A DNA stretch of 64,000 nt, taken from assembly GCF_000455825.1 (NCBI RefSeq), contig NZ_ATAO01000181.1:41821-105820 (forward strand). Reading direction: 5' to 3'. Under the pieces are notes generated by a model. The model was not told the origin of the DNA. It did no database searches and saw only the letters and a list, made by a program, of their open reading frames with translations. Within the stretch, counting starts at the first letter, position 1; each line of letters starts with the position of its first letter. Source of the DNA: Microbacterium maritypicum MF109. Lineage in GTDB: Bacteria > Actinomycetota > Actinomycetes > Actinomycetales > Microbacteriaceae. The translations under genes were made by a program, and so were the position numbers. Below are positions 51,245-59,898 of this stretch, one piece after another.

Positions 51245-52699
51245 GTGCCCGAAGCATCAGCGAACATCGGAGTCGTCGGACTCGCCGTCATGGGATCGAA
51301 CCTCGCCCGCAACCTCGCCAGCCGCGAGGGAAACACGGTGGCGATCTTCAACCGCAGCTACGAGAAGACCCAGACGCTCCTCGACGAGCACCCCGAGGCC
51401 GGATTCGTCCCAGCCCACACCTACCAGGAGTTCGCCGACTCGCTCCAGAAGCCGCGCACCGCGATCATCATGGTCAAGGCCGGCGGCCCGACCGATGCGG
51501 TGATCGACGCGCTGGTCGAGGTGTTCGAGCCGGGCGACATCATCGTCGACGGCGGCAACGCGTACTTCCCCGACACCATCCGTCGCGAGAAGGCGGTCCG
51601 CGAGACCGGCATCAACTTCGTCGGCGCCGGCATCTCCGGCGGCGAGGAGGGTGCCCTCACCGGCCCCTCTATCATGCCCGGCGGCTCTGACGAGTCGTGG
51701 GTCACGCTCGGACCGATCCTGAAGTCGATCGCCGCGATCGCCGAGGGCGAGCCGTGCGTCACGCACGTCGGCCACGACGGCGCCGGGCACTTCGTCAAGA
51801 TGGTGCACAACGGCATCGAGTACGCCGACATGCAGCTCATCGCCGAGGCCTACGACCTCATCCGCCGCGGCACGGGCAAGTCGCCGGCCGAGATCGCCGA
51901 GATCTTCGCCGAGTGGAACAAGGGCGAGCTCGAGTCGTACCTGATCGAGATCACCGCAGAGGTGCTCCGCCAGGTCGACGCCGAGACCGGCAAGCCGCTC
52001 GTCGACGTGATCCTCGACCAGGCCGGCGCCAAGGGCACCGGAGCCTGGACCGTGCAGACCGCGCTCTCGCTCGGTGTCCCCGTCTCCGGCATCGCCGAGG
52101 CGACCTTCGCCCGCTCGCTCTCGTCGCACCCCGAGCAGCGCGCCGTCGCCGGCGGCCTCCCCGGCCCCGACGAGGAGTTCACGGTCTCGACCGAGGACAC
52201 CGAGCAGTTCATCGAGGATGTGCGCCTGGCGCTCTACGCCTCCAAGATCGTGGCCTACTCGCAGGGCTTCGACGAGATCCGGGCGGGGGCGGCCGAGTAC
52301 GGCTGGAACATCGACCTCGGCGCGATCTCGAAGATCTGGCGCGGCGGTTGCATCATCCGCGCCCAGTTCCTCAACCGGATCGCCGACGCCTACGCGGCGA
52401 CCCCCGACCTGCCCGTGCTGATGACCGCACCGTACTTCGCCGAGGCGCTCACGCGTGGCCAGGCATCGTGGCGTCGCGTCGTCGTGACCGCGGCCCAGGC
52501 GGGCATCCCGGCTCCGGCGTTCTCGTCGTCGCTGTCGTACTACGACGGCATCCGCGCCGACCGCCTCCCCGCCGCGCTCGTGCAGGGACAGCGCGACTTC
52601 TTCGGTGCGCACACCTACAAGCGCATCGACAAGCCGGGCACGTTCCACACGCTGTGGTCGGGCGACCGCACCGAGATCGAGGCGGAAGACACGCACTGA
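51245..52699 (+). CDS. gnd: 6-phosphogluconate dehydrogenase, decarboxylating
   Basis: 484 aa, long-form Gnd. NADP motif IGVVGLAVMGSNLARNLAS; IIVDGGNAYFPDTIRRE; GISGGEEGALTGPSIMPGG; catalytic Lys and Glu in GHDGAGHFVKMVHNGIEYADMQLIAEAY; Gnd signature IWRGGCIIRAQFL. Makes ribulose-5-phosphate, CO2 and NADPH from 6-phosphogluconate, the product of the nearby gluconokinase. GTG start with GAGGAG. A strong hairpin follows. Confidence 0.95.
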   Translation: MPEASANIGVVGLAVMGSNLARNLASREGNTVAIFNRSYEKTQTLLDEHPEAGFVPAHTYQEFADSLQKPRTAIIMVKAGGPTDAVIDALVEVFEPGDIIVDGGNAYFPDTIRREKAVRETGINFVGAGISGGEEGALTGPSIMPGGSDESWVTLGPILKSIAAIAEGEPCVTHVGHDGAGHFVKMVHNGIEYADMQLIAEAYDLIRRGTGKSPAEIAEIFAEWNKGELESYLIEITAEVLRQVDAETGKPLVDVILDQAGAKGTGAWTVQTALSLGVPVSGIAEATFARSLSSHPEQRAVAGGLPGPDEEFTVSTEDTEQFIEDVRLALYASKIVAYSQGFDEIRAGAAEYGWNIDLGAISKIWRGGCIIRAQFLNRIADAYAATPDLPVLMTAPYFAEALTRGQASWRRVVVTAAQAGIPAPAFSSSLSYYDGIRADRLPAALVQGQRDFFGAHTYKRIDKPGTFHTLWSGDRTEIEAEDTH

Positions 52700-52710
52700 C
52701 GTCCCGTCGT

Positions 52711-52746
52711 CGAAGGGCCGGATACCGCGAGGTACCCGGCCCTTCG
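52711..52746. terminator. Bidirectional terminator after gnd
   Basis: Stem CGAAGGGCCGG (52711-52721) with CCGGCCCTTCG (52736-52746), extended by TACC/GGTA around a GCGA loop, between convergent gnd and the ABC ATPase gene. Confidence 0.85.
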
Positions 52747-52773
52747 TGCACCATGGTGGTGCCATCCCACCGC

Positions 52774-53499
52774 CTACCTCGTGATGTCCTGGACGACACC
52801 CTTCGTGAGGCGCAGACGCCGTGTCGCGCGTCGCGCCACCGCCGAGTCGTGCGTCACCACGATGATCGTGATCCCCTCGGCGCACAGCGATTCGAGAAGC
52901 GTCAGGATCTCGTCGCGCATGCTCTCATCGAGGTTGCCCGTCGGCTCGTCGGCCAGGAGCACCCGCGGCCTCTTGACGAGGGCGCGCGCGATCGCGACGC
53001 GTTGCTGCTGACCTCCGGAGAGCTCAGCGGGCCGATGGTCGCCTCTGTCGTCGAGACCGACGTGGGCGAGAGCCTCAGCGACCCTCATGCGCCGCTCTCC
53101 CTTGTCGAGATCGAGGGGCTCGAGCGCCATGTCGACGTTCTCCGTGGCCGTGAGCGTGGGGATCAGATTGAACCCCTGGAACACGAATCCGAGCTCCTCC
53201 GCCCTGAGGCGTCCGAGTTCCTTCGCCGAGGCCGACGCGAGTTCGCGGCCGTCGAGCAGGAGGGAACCCGTCGTCGGCGTGTCGAGCGCACCGAGCAGTT
53301 GCAGGAGCGTGGACTTGCCGCCGCCGGTGGGGCCCTGGATCGTGACGAACTCGCCGGGCATGATGTCGAGGTCCACACCGGTCAGCGCTTTCACGATGCG
53401 CCCCTTCTGCGTGTACGTCCGGGTCACGCCCGTGACGCGGTAGATCGGCTGCTCGTGCCCGCCTCGGGGCGCCGTCTGATCGAGGTCTGCGATGGTCAT
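52774..53499 (-). CDS. ABC transporter ATP-binding protein (MacB/LolD type)
   Basis: 241 aa ATPase. Walker A GPTGGGKSTLLQ near residue 50, Q-loop GFVFQGFNLIPTLTATENV, signature LSGGQQQRVAIARAL, Walker B RVLLADEPTGNLD, all typical of the LolCDE/MacB group. Pairs with the permease encoded upstream. The ATG at 53499 has CAGGAGAC in position; an in-frame ATG at 53592 overlapping the permease stop would add 31 Pro/Thr/His-rich residues and is less likely. Confidence 0.9.
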   Translation of the reverse strand: MTIADLDQTAPRGGHEQPIYRVTGVTRTYTQKGRIVKALTGVDLDIMPGEFVTIQGPTGGGKSTLLQLLGALDTPTTGSLLLDGRELASASAKELGRLRAEELGFVFQGFNLIPTLTATENVDMALEPLDLDKGERRMRVAEALAHVGLDDRGDHRPAELSGGQQQRVAIARALVKRPRVLLADEPTGNLDESMRDEILTLLESLCAEGITIIVVTHDSAVARRATRRLRLTKGVVQDITR

Positions 53500-53588
53500 G
53501 TGCGTCTCCTGCTCGTGGGTCGTCGGCTTCCGGGTTGTTCGGATCGGGGGTGGCGGGTCGTGCCGGACGTCGCCCGCGCGTGCGGTGA

Positions 53589-55061
53589 TCATGCGACCGA
53601 CCGCAGGGCTTCCGCCGGGCTGAGACGCGCGGCGCGCCAGCCGCCGAACGCTCCGGCGACGAGTCCGCCGAGCACCGCGAGACCGACGGCGGCGACCAGC
53701 ACCCCGGGGGTGAACGGCGCCTGGAGCACGACATCCGCCGCGGCGGTCTGGAGCATCCCTCCACCTCCGGTCGGTCCCCCGCCCATGCCCCCGCCGATGG
53801 CACCGGGACCCGCGCCCTGGCTCGCACCGCTCGCAGCGACCGTGGGCCTCAGGACGTTGATCAGCACGATGCCGGCGATACCCAGGACGAGGCCGACCGC
53901 TCCCCCGATCAGCCCCTGCACCATGGACTCTCCGGCGACCTGACGGACGACCCTGCCGTTCGACCAGCCGATCGCCTTGAGCGTTCCGAACTCCCTGGTG
54001 CGACGCCCGACGCCCGACAGGGTGAGCAGCACCGAGAGCAGCACGGCGACGGCGAGCACGATGATCGAGAGCCAGGTGCCGAGGTTCGTGATCAGTGCGG
54101 TCGCGCTGGAGAGCGAACCGGAGACGGTCGCGGCGAGCTCGGACTGCGAGGTGACGGTCGCATCGGGGAGCGCGTCGGCCAACGCGGACTGCACGGCCTC
54201 GATCGAATCGGCCGAATCCGCCTGCACGTAGACGGTGGAGATGACGTCGTCCACTCCGGCGAGCGTCTGCGCGGTGCGCAGCGGCAGATAGACGTTCGCG
54301 GCGGTATCCGCGCTGTCCGAGGTCGAACCGAGGATGCCGACGACCTCCACATCGGAGCCGGCGACATCGATCGTGTCTCCCACCGCGATCTCGTCGGTAC
54401 CCGCGTAGGTGCTGTCGACGAGGGCGACGAGCGCCTCGGCATCATCGGCGTCGAACCCGCGTCCGTCCGTCACCTCGGCCGACGCGAGCGGACCGACCGA
54501 GGTCGCTGCGGGGTCGATGCCGAGCACGGAGAAGGAGTCGACTCCGAAGGATCCTCCTCCGCCGCCCTGTCCGGCGTCCGGTGCGGTCTGCCCCTCCTCG
54601 GGCGCGGCCGGCTGCTCGCCGTCCTGCGGAGCGAATCCACCGCTGGGCACCTCACCGGAGAAGGTGGCGTTCGTGAGGCTGAGCGCCCCGGATGCCGCGG
54701 CGACCCCGTCCGTGGCGGTGACGGTGTCGAGTACCGATGAGTCGAGCGTGCCGCGCAGGAAATCGGTCCGCAGTGTGGACTGCGCGAGCGTGGTGGTCTC
54801 GCCGTCGCTCTGACCTGCATCCGCGTCGAAGTCGAAGCGCGGCCCTTCGCCTTGGCCGGGTTCGGCGGGCTCGCCCGTCACGGTGAGATCGGTGCCGACG
54901 CCGTAGACGGAGGCGAGGGCCTGCGCCTGCGCGTCCCGCACTCCCGCCGTGAGGGCGTTGACGACGATCACGAGGGCGATCGCGATCGCCAGCCCGATCG
55001 CGACGATCATCGTCTGCTTCTTGCGGCCGGCGAGTTCGCGCCGCAGATACGTTCCGTACAT
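53589..55061 (-). CDS. MacB/FtsX-family ABC transporter permease
   Basis: 490 aa. One N-terminal helix (about 17-40), a large extracytoplasmic domain (about 45-335) with an acidic and Gly/Pro/Gln-rich loop near 140-170, then three helices of the FtsX fold (LLSVLLTLSGVGRRTREFGTLKAIGWSNGRVVRQV and after). The last periplasmic loop is a Gly-rich run (GGGMGGGPTGGGG). Such pairs export peptides or lipoproteins or signal envelope stress. No membrane-fusion partner or two-component genes lie beside it. GGAAGGAGAG before the ATG. Confidence 0.87.
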   Translation of the reverse strand: MYGTYLRRELAGRKKQTMIVAIGLAIAIALVIVVNALTAGVRDAQAQALASVYGVGTDLTVTGEPAEPGQGEGPRFDFDADAGQSDGETTTLAQSTLRTDFLRGTLDSSVLDTVTATDGVAAASGALSLTNATFSGEVPSGGFAPQDGEQPAAPEEGQTAPDAGQGGGGGSFGVDSFSVLGIDPAATSVGPLASAEVTDGRGFDADDAEALVALVDSTYAGTDEIAVGDTIDVAGSDVEVVGILGSTSDSADTAANVYLPLRTAQTLAGVDDVISTVYVQADSADSIEAVQSALADALPDATVTSQSELAATVSGSLSSATALITNLGTWLSIIVLAVAVLLSVLLTLSGVGRRTREFGTLKAIGWSNGRVVRQVAGESMVQGLIGGAVGLVLGIAGIVLINVLRPTVAASGASQGAGPGAIGGGMGGGPTGGGGMLQTAAADVVLQAPFTPGVLVAAVGLAVLGGLVAGAFGGWRAARLSPAEALRSVA

Positions 55062-55090
55062 CTCTCTCCTTCCGCCGCGGCCATCGCGGG

Positions 55091-55129
55091 GCGAGATCGA
55101 CGTTAGGAATCGCGCATATGCGAGATCGA
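55091..55129. promoter_or_regulatory. Candidate operator upstream of the MacB-like genes
   Basis: A 10-bp palindrome CGCATATGCG (55113-55122) and a direct repeat GCGAGATCGA (55091-55100 and 55120-55129). On the minus strand TAACGT (55105 to 55100) could be the -10, so the palindrome would sit in the promoter spacer, as expected for a repressor site. Confidence 0.4.
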
Positions 55130-55164
55130 GGGGCCGATGATGAGGAACCTATGGAGTGCGCCGG

Positions 55165-55809
55165 TCACCCCGCGCGCACGGCCTGCATGAATGCCCCGGC
55201 GCGGACGGCGAGCGCGTCGAGATCGCCGCCGGGACTCGCCGCATCGCCGACGAGAGGCCCGCCCACCCCGATGCCGAACGCCCCGGCGGCGAGGTACTCG
55301 GCGACAGTGTCGACGCGCACCCCTCCCACGGGGATGATCCGCGCCTGCGGGAAAGGATCGCGGACGGCGCGGATGAAACTGGACCCGAGCGCCGATGCGG
55401 GGAACAGCTTCACCGCTGCGCTGCCGAGGTCGTGGCCGCGCTGGATCTCGGTGGGCGTGTAGACGCCCGGGAGCACGCCGATGCCCAGGCTGACCGCATG
55501 GGCGACAGAAGCGCTGAGCGTGGGCGTCACCATGAACTGCGCGCCGGCGGCGAGGGCCCTCTCCACGTCGGCCTCGTCGAGGACGGTACCGGCGCCGATC
55601 AGAGCCTCGGCCGGGGCATCATGCACGACCTGGGCGATCGCCTCCTCCGCGTCAGGCAGGGTGAGTGCGATCTCGAGGGTGAGCACGCCCGCCGCGAGCA
55701 GCGTCCGCGCCGCGCCGACCGTGGCGTCGACATCCGTCCCCCGCAGGATCGCGACGAGTCGGGTGCGGCGCAGGCGTTCCTGCAGCTGCGCGTTGTCCAC
55801 GGTGCTCAC
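55165..55809 (-). CDS. eda: KDPG/KHG aldolase family protein
   Basis: 214 aa class I aldolase. RLRRTRLVAILRGTDVD opens the fold; the catalytic Glu is in TLEIALTLPDAEEAI, the Schiff-base Lys in SAAVKLFPASALGSSFI near residue 135, and IPVGGV closes it. Splits 2-keto-3-deoxy-6-phosphogluconate or a related 2-keto-3-deoxy sugar acid to pyruvate and an aldehyde. GTG start overlapping the stop of the lactonase gene (GTGA). No KDPG-forming Edd is present, which leaves the substrate open. Confidence 0.87.
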   Translation of the reverse strand: MSTVDNAQLQERLRRTRLVAILRGTDVDATVGAARTLLAAGVLTLEIALTLPDAEEAIAQVVHDAPAEALIGAGTVLDEADVERALAAGAQFMVTPTLSASVAHAVSLGIGVLPGVYTPTEIQRGHDLGSAAVKLFPASALGSSFIRAVRDPFPQARIIPVGGVRVDTVAEYLAAGAFGIGVGGPLVGDAASPGGDLDALAVRAGAFMQAVRAG

Positions 55810-56723
55810 GAGGCCCCCTCCTCGATCGAACCGGCCGCCGTCGTCGCCGGCACCGCGCCTCGCCATGGGAACGCGGGTGCGCCGCCGACCTCCACCTCCA
55901 CGCCGAGCAGTGCCCCGTCGGCGTCGGCGGGATCGGTCAGTCCGATGCTCGCGGTGGTGATCACCAGCAGCCGGTCGACCAGAGCCACGGCTGTCGGCCG
56001 CTTCGCCGGAAGGACGATCGTCTCCAGGAGCTCCCCGGCCGGCGAGTAGCGGCGCACCTCGGACGCGTCCCAGACCGCGACCCAGAGCATGCCGTCGAGG
56101 TCGATCGTCATGCCGTCGGGGTTGCCTCCTTCGACCCGGCACACCGTGCGGCGGTTCGAGAGCTCTCCGTCCGGCGCCACATCGAACGCCTCGATGCGGC
56201 GATGCGGGAGCGTGTCGATGTAGTAGAGCGTGGCACCGGTGCGGTCGAAGGCGAGGCCGTTCGACACGGTGATGCCGCCGAGGCGCGCGACGGGCTCCCC
56301 GTCGGGACCGAGGCTCCACAGTGTGCAGTGCGGGTCGCGGGGCATGGCCTGGCTCCCCACCCAGAAGCGCCCGGACGGATCGCCCCCGCCATCGTTCATG
56401 TAGTCGCCGGGTCCCGCGATGTCGTCGGTGATCGGCGAGACGACGCCATCGTCGCTCACGTGGACGACGCGGCGGTCGACGCCGACCAGCCACCCCGTGC
56501 CCGGCTGCGCGAGCGGGATCGGGGCACCGATCTGCGCGCCGACGACGACCGCGGCCTCGGGAACGACCGTGATGCCCTCGATGCGTCCGCGGTGCAGCGA
56601 ACCCGTCGCCATGTCGATCCAGAGGAGGCTGCCGTCACGGGCATCCCAGCGTGGAGATTCGGCCTGGACGTAGCGGGCGTCGGAGAGGATCTCGACGGTG
56701 CGGGCGGCCTGAGGGTGCGACAT
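55806..56723 (-). CDS. SMP-30/gluconolactonase-family sugar lactonase
   Basis: 305 aa six-bladed propeller. Metal ligands are expected in VQAESPRWDARDGSLLWID (Glu), YMNDGGGDPSGRFWVGS (Asn), VSNGLAFDRTG (Asn) and GGNPDGMTIDLDGMLWVA (Asp), all conserved. Opens sugar-1,4- or 1,5-lactones to aldonates. The ATG at 56723 has AGAAGG nine bases upstream; an earlier ATG abuts that site. Coupled to the KDPG-type aldolase, divergent from the DHDPS-family gene. Confidence 0.88.
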   Translation of the reverse strand: MSHPQAARTVEILSDARYVQAESPRWDARDGSLLWIDMATGSLHRGRIEGITVVPEAAVVVGAQIGAPIPLAQPGTGWLVGVDRRVVHVSDDGVVSPITDDIAGPGDYMNDGGGDPSGRFWVGSQAMPRDPHCTLWSLGPDGEPVARLGGITVSNGLAFDRTGATLYYIDTLPHRRIEAFDVAPDGELSNRRTVCRVEGGNPDGMTIDLDGMLWVAVWDASEVRRYSPAGELLETIVLPAKRPTAVALVDRLLVITTASIGLTDPADADGALLGVEVEVGGAPAFPWRGAVPATTAAGSIEEGAS

Positions 56724-56747
56724 CAGGGTCATCCTTCTCTGGTAGGT

Positions 56748-56790
56748 CATAACCGTTATGTGGCAGACTATCTCACAATATGCATAACAC
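56748..56790. promoter_or_regulatory. Divergent control region of the aldonate locus
   Basis: Holds a 13-bp palindrome CATAACCGTTATG (56748-56760), a minus-strand -10 TAGTCT (56770 to 56765) for the lactonase gene, and the 17-mer CACAATATGCATAACAC (56774-56790). The 17-mer matches 15 of 17 bases at 61800-61816 near the ABC/IclR promoters. Strongly AT-rich for this genome. Confidence 0.55.
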
Positions 56791-56835
56791 TTGCGAGAAA
56801 TGTGGATACACGATGATGAAGCGGGGAAACAGCTG

Positions 56836-57753
56836 ATGGCTCCGACACTCCACGGCTTGATGCCCATCCTGGCGACGCCTTTCGACGAGTCGGGTGCCCT
56901 CGACCGCGAGAGCCTGCGCCGACTGGTCGAGTTCCAGCTCGCGTCCGGAGTCGACGGCGTCGCCGTCTTCGGAATGGCGAGCGAGGGCTTCGCGCTCACC
57001 ACCGAGGAGCGCCGCACGATCCTGGACGATGTCGTCCGTGTGGTCGAGGGCCGGGTGCCCGTGATCGCCGGCGTCAACGGCACGTCCACGGCGACCTCGA
57101 TCGAGCAGGCCCTCCTCGCGGAGGAAGGGGGCGCTGATGCCCTCATGGTGCTTCCTCCGTTCATGGTGAAGCCGCCCGCCGGGACGCTCGTCGACTTCTA
57201 CGGAGATGTCGCCGACGCCACCTCCCTCTCGGTCATGGTGCAGGATGCCCCCGGCGTCACCGGCGTCGTGATGGCCCCTGCGCTGATCGCCGAGATCGCC
57301 CGCCTCGAGGGCGTCGACTCCGTCAAGGTCGAAGCCCCGCCGACCGCGCCCAAGGTGGGCGCGGTCGTCTCGGCGATCGACGATCCGGACTTCGCGGTGC
57401 TCGGTGGACAGAATGCGCAATTCTGCCTGGAGGAGTATGCCAGGGGCGCCGTCGGCACGATGCCGGCCTGCGAGTTCCCCGACCTCCTCGGTCCGGTGCT
57501 CGCGCAGTTCACGGAGGGGCGCGTCGACGAAGCCCGTGCCGAGTTCCGTCGTATGCTCCCTCTCGTGCTGATCGGTCTGCAGGGCGGCATCGCGTGGGCG
57601 GTGCACAAGGAGGTCCTCGTCGCGCGCGGCGCGATCGACCACGCGACGGTGCGCTATCCGGCTTCGCGCCTGGATGCCGGCAGCCGTGCATCGGTCAAGC
57701 TGGTCATCGACGAGCTCGCCCTTCCGCCCATCCCCACCACGGTGCGCGTGTGA
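56836..57753 (+). CDS. DHDPS/NAL-family aldolase or dehydratase (likely 2-keto-3-deoxy-aldonate aldolase)
   Basis: 305 aa TIM-barrel lyase. LMPILATPFDESGALDRESLRRLV opens the barrel; the GxxGE-type motif is FGMASEGFALT; the Schiff-base Lys is Lys164 (DSVKVEAPP). The Tyr normally in the Y-N-x-P motif is Gln136 here (VQDAPG), so the proton relay differs from DapA. Lysine-pathway DapA is unlikely; in this locus a 2-keto-3-deoxy sugar acid is the expected substrate. The ATG at 56836 fits the barrel start; the longer frame from 56791 lacks homology. Overlaps the SDR gene (GTGA). Confidence 0.82.
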   Translation: MAPTLHGLMPILATPFDESGALDRESLRRLVEFQLASGVDGVAVFGMASEGFALTTEERRTILDDVVRVVEGRVPVIAGVNGTSTATSIEQALLAEEGGADALMVLPPFMVKPPAGTLVDFYGDVADATSLSVMVQDAPGVTGVVMAPALIAEIARLEGVDSVKVEAPPTAPKVGAVVSAIDDPDFAVLGGQNAQFCLEEYARGAVGTMPACEFPDLLGPVLAQFTEGRVDEARAEFRRMLPLVLIGLQGGIAWAVHKEVLVARGAIDHATVRYPASRLDAGSRASVKLVIDELALPPIPTTVRV

Positions 57754-58469
57754 CCCGCCGCGGCGTGCTGCTGATCGGCGGCAGTTCCGACATCGGTCTC
57801 GCGATCGCCCGCGCCTTCGTCGACGGTGGAGACGCCGTCGTCGGGGTGGGGCTCGAAGACTCCGACGATCCCGTCTTCGAGCGGTACCTCGTCGCGGACT
57901 GCAGCCGACCGGAGGCCGCCGACCGCGCCGTCGCGGACGCGGAGCAGGCGCTCGGCCGACTCGACGTCGTCGTGCTCGCGGCCGGCCGCATGCCGATCGC
58001 CCGCGCGGAGGCGACGAGCGACGAAGACTGGCGCGGCGCGCTCGGCGCCACGCTCGACTCGGCGTTCTTCGTGGCACGAGCCGCTCTCCCCCGCCTCGCA
58101 TCGGGGTCGTCGGTCGTCGCGGTGACCTCGGTCAACTCGTCCCTCGCCGCTCCTGCCCTCCCGGCCTACGCGGCCGCGAAGGCCGGTGTGGACGGCCTCA
58201 TCCGCCAGCTCGCTCTCGACTACGGCCCCCGCGGCATCCGCGTCAACGCCGTGCAGCCTGGCAGCATCTCGGCCGTCGACACCGGAGAGAGCGAGGGCTA
58301 CCCGCTCGGGCGCATCGGGCGCCCGGAGGAGGTGGCTTCGGTCGTGGCGTTCCTCGCCTCCGACGCCGCATCCTTCGTCACCGGCACCTCGATCGCCGTC
58401 GACGGCGGTCTGTCGATCTCCTCGCCCGCCGCCTGGCTGAAGCCGGTGCTGCGGGAACGCTGGCTCTGA
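57750..58469 (+). CDS. SDR-family sugar or aldehyde dehydrogenase
   Basis: 239 aa short-chain dehydrogenase. NAD(P) motif LLIGGSSDIGLAIARAF; an Asp/Cys acid loop VADCSRPEA; catalytic Ser-Tyr-Lys in VTSVNSSLAAPALPAYAAAKAGV; end SFVTGTSIAVDGGLS. Likely oxidises the sugar at C1 to the lactone opened by the SMP-30 enzyme, or acts on the keto acid. GTG start overlapping the aldolase stop. Hairpin follows. Confidence 0.83.
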   Translation: MTRRGVLLIGGSSDIGLAIARAFVDGGDAVVGVGLEDSDDPVFERYLVADCSRPEAADRAVADAEQALGRLDVVVLAAGRMPIARAEATSDEDWRGALGATLDSAFFVARAALPRLASGSSVVAVTSVNSSLAAPALPAYAAAKAGVDGLIRQLALDYGPRGIRVNAVQPGSISAVDTGESEGYPLGRIGRPEEVASVVAFLASDAASFVTGTSIAVDGGLSISSPAAWLKPVLRERWL

Positions 58470-58486
58470 GCCGCTCGTTCCCACGA

Positions 58487-58520
58487 AGAAGGCCGCGTCC
58501 CCATCGGGACGCGGCCTTCT
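58487..58520. terminator. Bidirectional terminator between the SDR and sugar-binding protein genes
   Basis: Perfect 15-bp stem (58487-58501 with 58506-58520, core GGCCGCGTCCC) and a CATC loop between convergent genes. Confidence 0.88.
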
Positions 58521-58535
58521 GACTCTGCGATCCGC

Positions 58536-59849
58536 TCAGGCGTTCGCGTCGAGCAGACCCTGCACTTCCTTCTTCAGCGCGTTGAGGCCGGCCTGCACCT
58601 CGACCTGACCGGCGAGGATCGTCGCGACCCCCGCTCCGATGGCCGCATCGATCTGCGCGGTGACCGCGACGCGGTCCCAGGCGGCGCCACGGGCGTGCTC
58701 GGAGACCTCGGTGCGGAACGCGCCCTGGAACTTGTCTGCCGCGAGGGCCGGGATCTTGTCGGCGACGCTCTTGGCGGCAGGTGCCACCGCGGAGTTCTCA
58801 TACAGCGCGGTCGCCGCTTCGACATTGGTCGCGGCGTAGAGGATGAAGTCACGGCTCGTGAGCTCTCCCTCGCCCGCCGTCGCGAAGACACCGCTGCCCC
58901 AGGCCCGGTTGAACGAATCCTTGCCCCCGGCGGTCGGACGCGAGATCGCGCCGATGTTGTCGATGATGTTCTGGGCGGCACCGTTCGTCTTGACGAAGGT
59001 CGATGCGAGCGGGGCGTCGTCGTACAGGGCCGCCCGTCCGCTCGCGAACAGGATGCGGGCATCGCTGCGCGCCACGTTCGTCTGCGTCAGCCCTGCGTCC
59101 TGCAGGGACTTGTACCAGGTGACGGCCTTGACGCTCTCGGCGTCGCCCAGGGTGCACTTCAGATCGTCGGTGACGACGTCGCTGCCGAAGCCCCACATCC
59201 ACGGGACGGCGTCCTTGAGGTCGGGGTTCTTGGTGACGGCGGCGTACGGGATCAGCGAGGAGTCCTGCTTCTTGATCTTCTCGAGCGCCGTGGCGAACTG
59301 CTCCACGGTCATGCCCGACTTGATGCCGACGCTCTTCGCGATCTCTCCGTTGGTGATGATGCCGATGCCGGCGGCCGTCAGGGGCAGCACGAGCAGCTTG
59401 CCGTCCATCGTGTACGAGTCGAGCACACCCTGCGGGATGCCGAGCCCCTTCGCGAGGTCGGAGAGGTCGGCGAGCACGTTCATGGGGGTGAGCACCTGCC
59501 ACCCGCCCGACTGTCCGACGCCCATGAGGTTGCCGGAGCGTCCGGTCAGCGCCAGCTGGGTGGCCGCCTGATCGTACGGGTAGATCACGGGGGCGACCTT
59601 GACGCCCTCCTGCTTCGAGAATCCGTCGAGGATGCCCTGCCATGCCGACTTCAGGGCCTCCTCGCCGAGCGAGTTGCCGTAGAAGTTGATGGTCTTGGCC
59701 TTCGTGGCCCCGGCGGCCGTGGCTCCGGCACCGGTGCCGGGGGCGGCGGGAGTGGCACAGCCGGCGAGCGCGAGAGCGCCGAACGCGGCGAGGACCGTGC
59801 CGCCTCCGAGGAAGGCTCGGCGGCTCAGCTGCGAGTTCGAGATGTTCAT
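58536..59849 (-). CDS. Sugar ABC transporter substrate-binding lipoprotein (Tat-type signal)
   Basis: 437 aa CUT1 binding protein. The N-terminus has a twin-arginine motif (SRRAFLGG, Arg10-Arg11) and a lipobox ALAGC (Cys31), so it is probably a Tat-exported lipoprotein. An Ala/Gly/Thr linker follows, then the type 1 binding fold with INFYGNSLGEEALKSAWQGILDGF and LVLPLTAAGIGIITNGEIAKSVG. Substrate unknown; context suggests a sugar or sugar acid handled by the aldonate enzymes. AAGGAG before the ATG. Confidence 0.88.
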   Translation of the reverse strand: MNISNSQLSRRAFLGGGTVLAAFGALALAGCATPAAPGTGAGATAAGATKAKTINFYGNSLGEEALKSAWQGILDGFSKQEGVKVAPVIYPYDQAATQLALTGRSGNLMGVGQSGGWQVLTPMNVLADLSDLAKGLGIPQGVLDSYTMDGKLLVLPLTAAGIGIITNGEIAKSVGIKSGMTVEQFATALEKIKKQDSSLIPYAAVTKNPDLKDAVPWMWGFGSDVVTDDLKCTLGDAESVKAVTWYKSLQDAGLTQTNVARSDARILFASGRAALYDDAPLASTFVKTNGAAQNIIDNIGAISRPTAGGKDSFNRAWGSGVFATAGEGELTSRDFILYAATNVEAATALYENSAVAPAAKSVADKIPALAADKFQGAFRTEVSEHARGAAWDRVAVTAQIDAAIGAGVATILAGQVEVQAGLNALKKEVQGLLDANA

Positions 59850-59898
59850 GAGACTGCTCCTTCGGGATGAGGGGGACGAGCTGTTCTGCGGTGCATCG

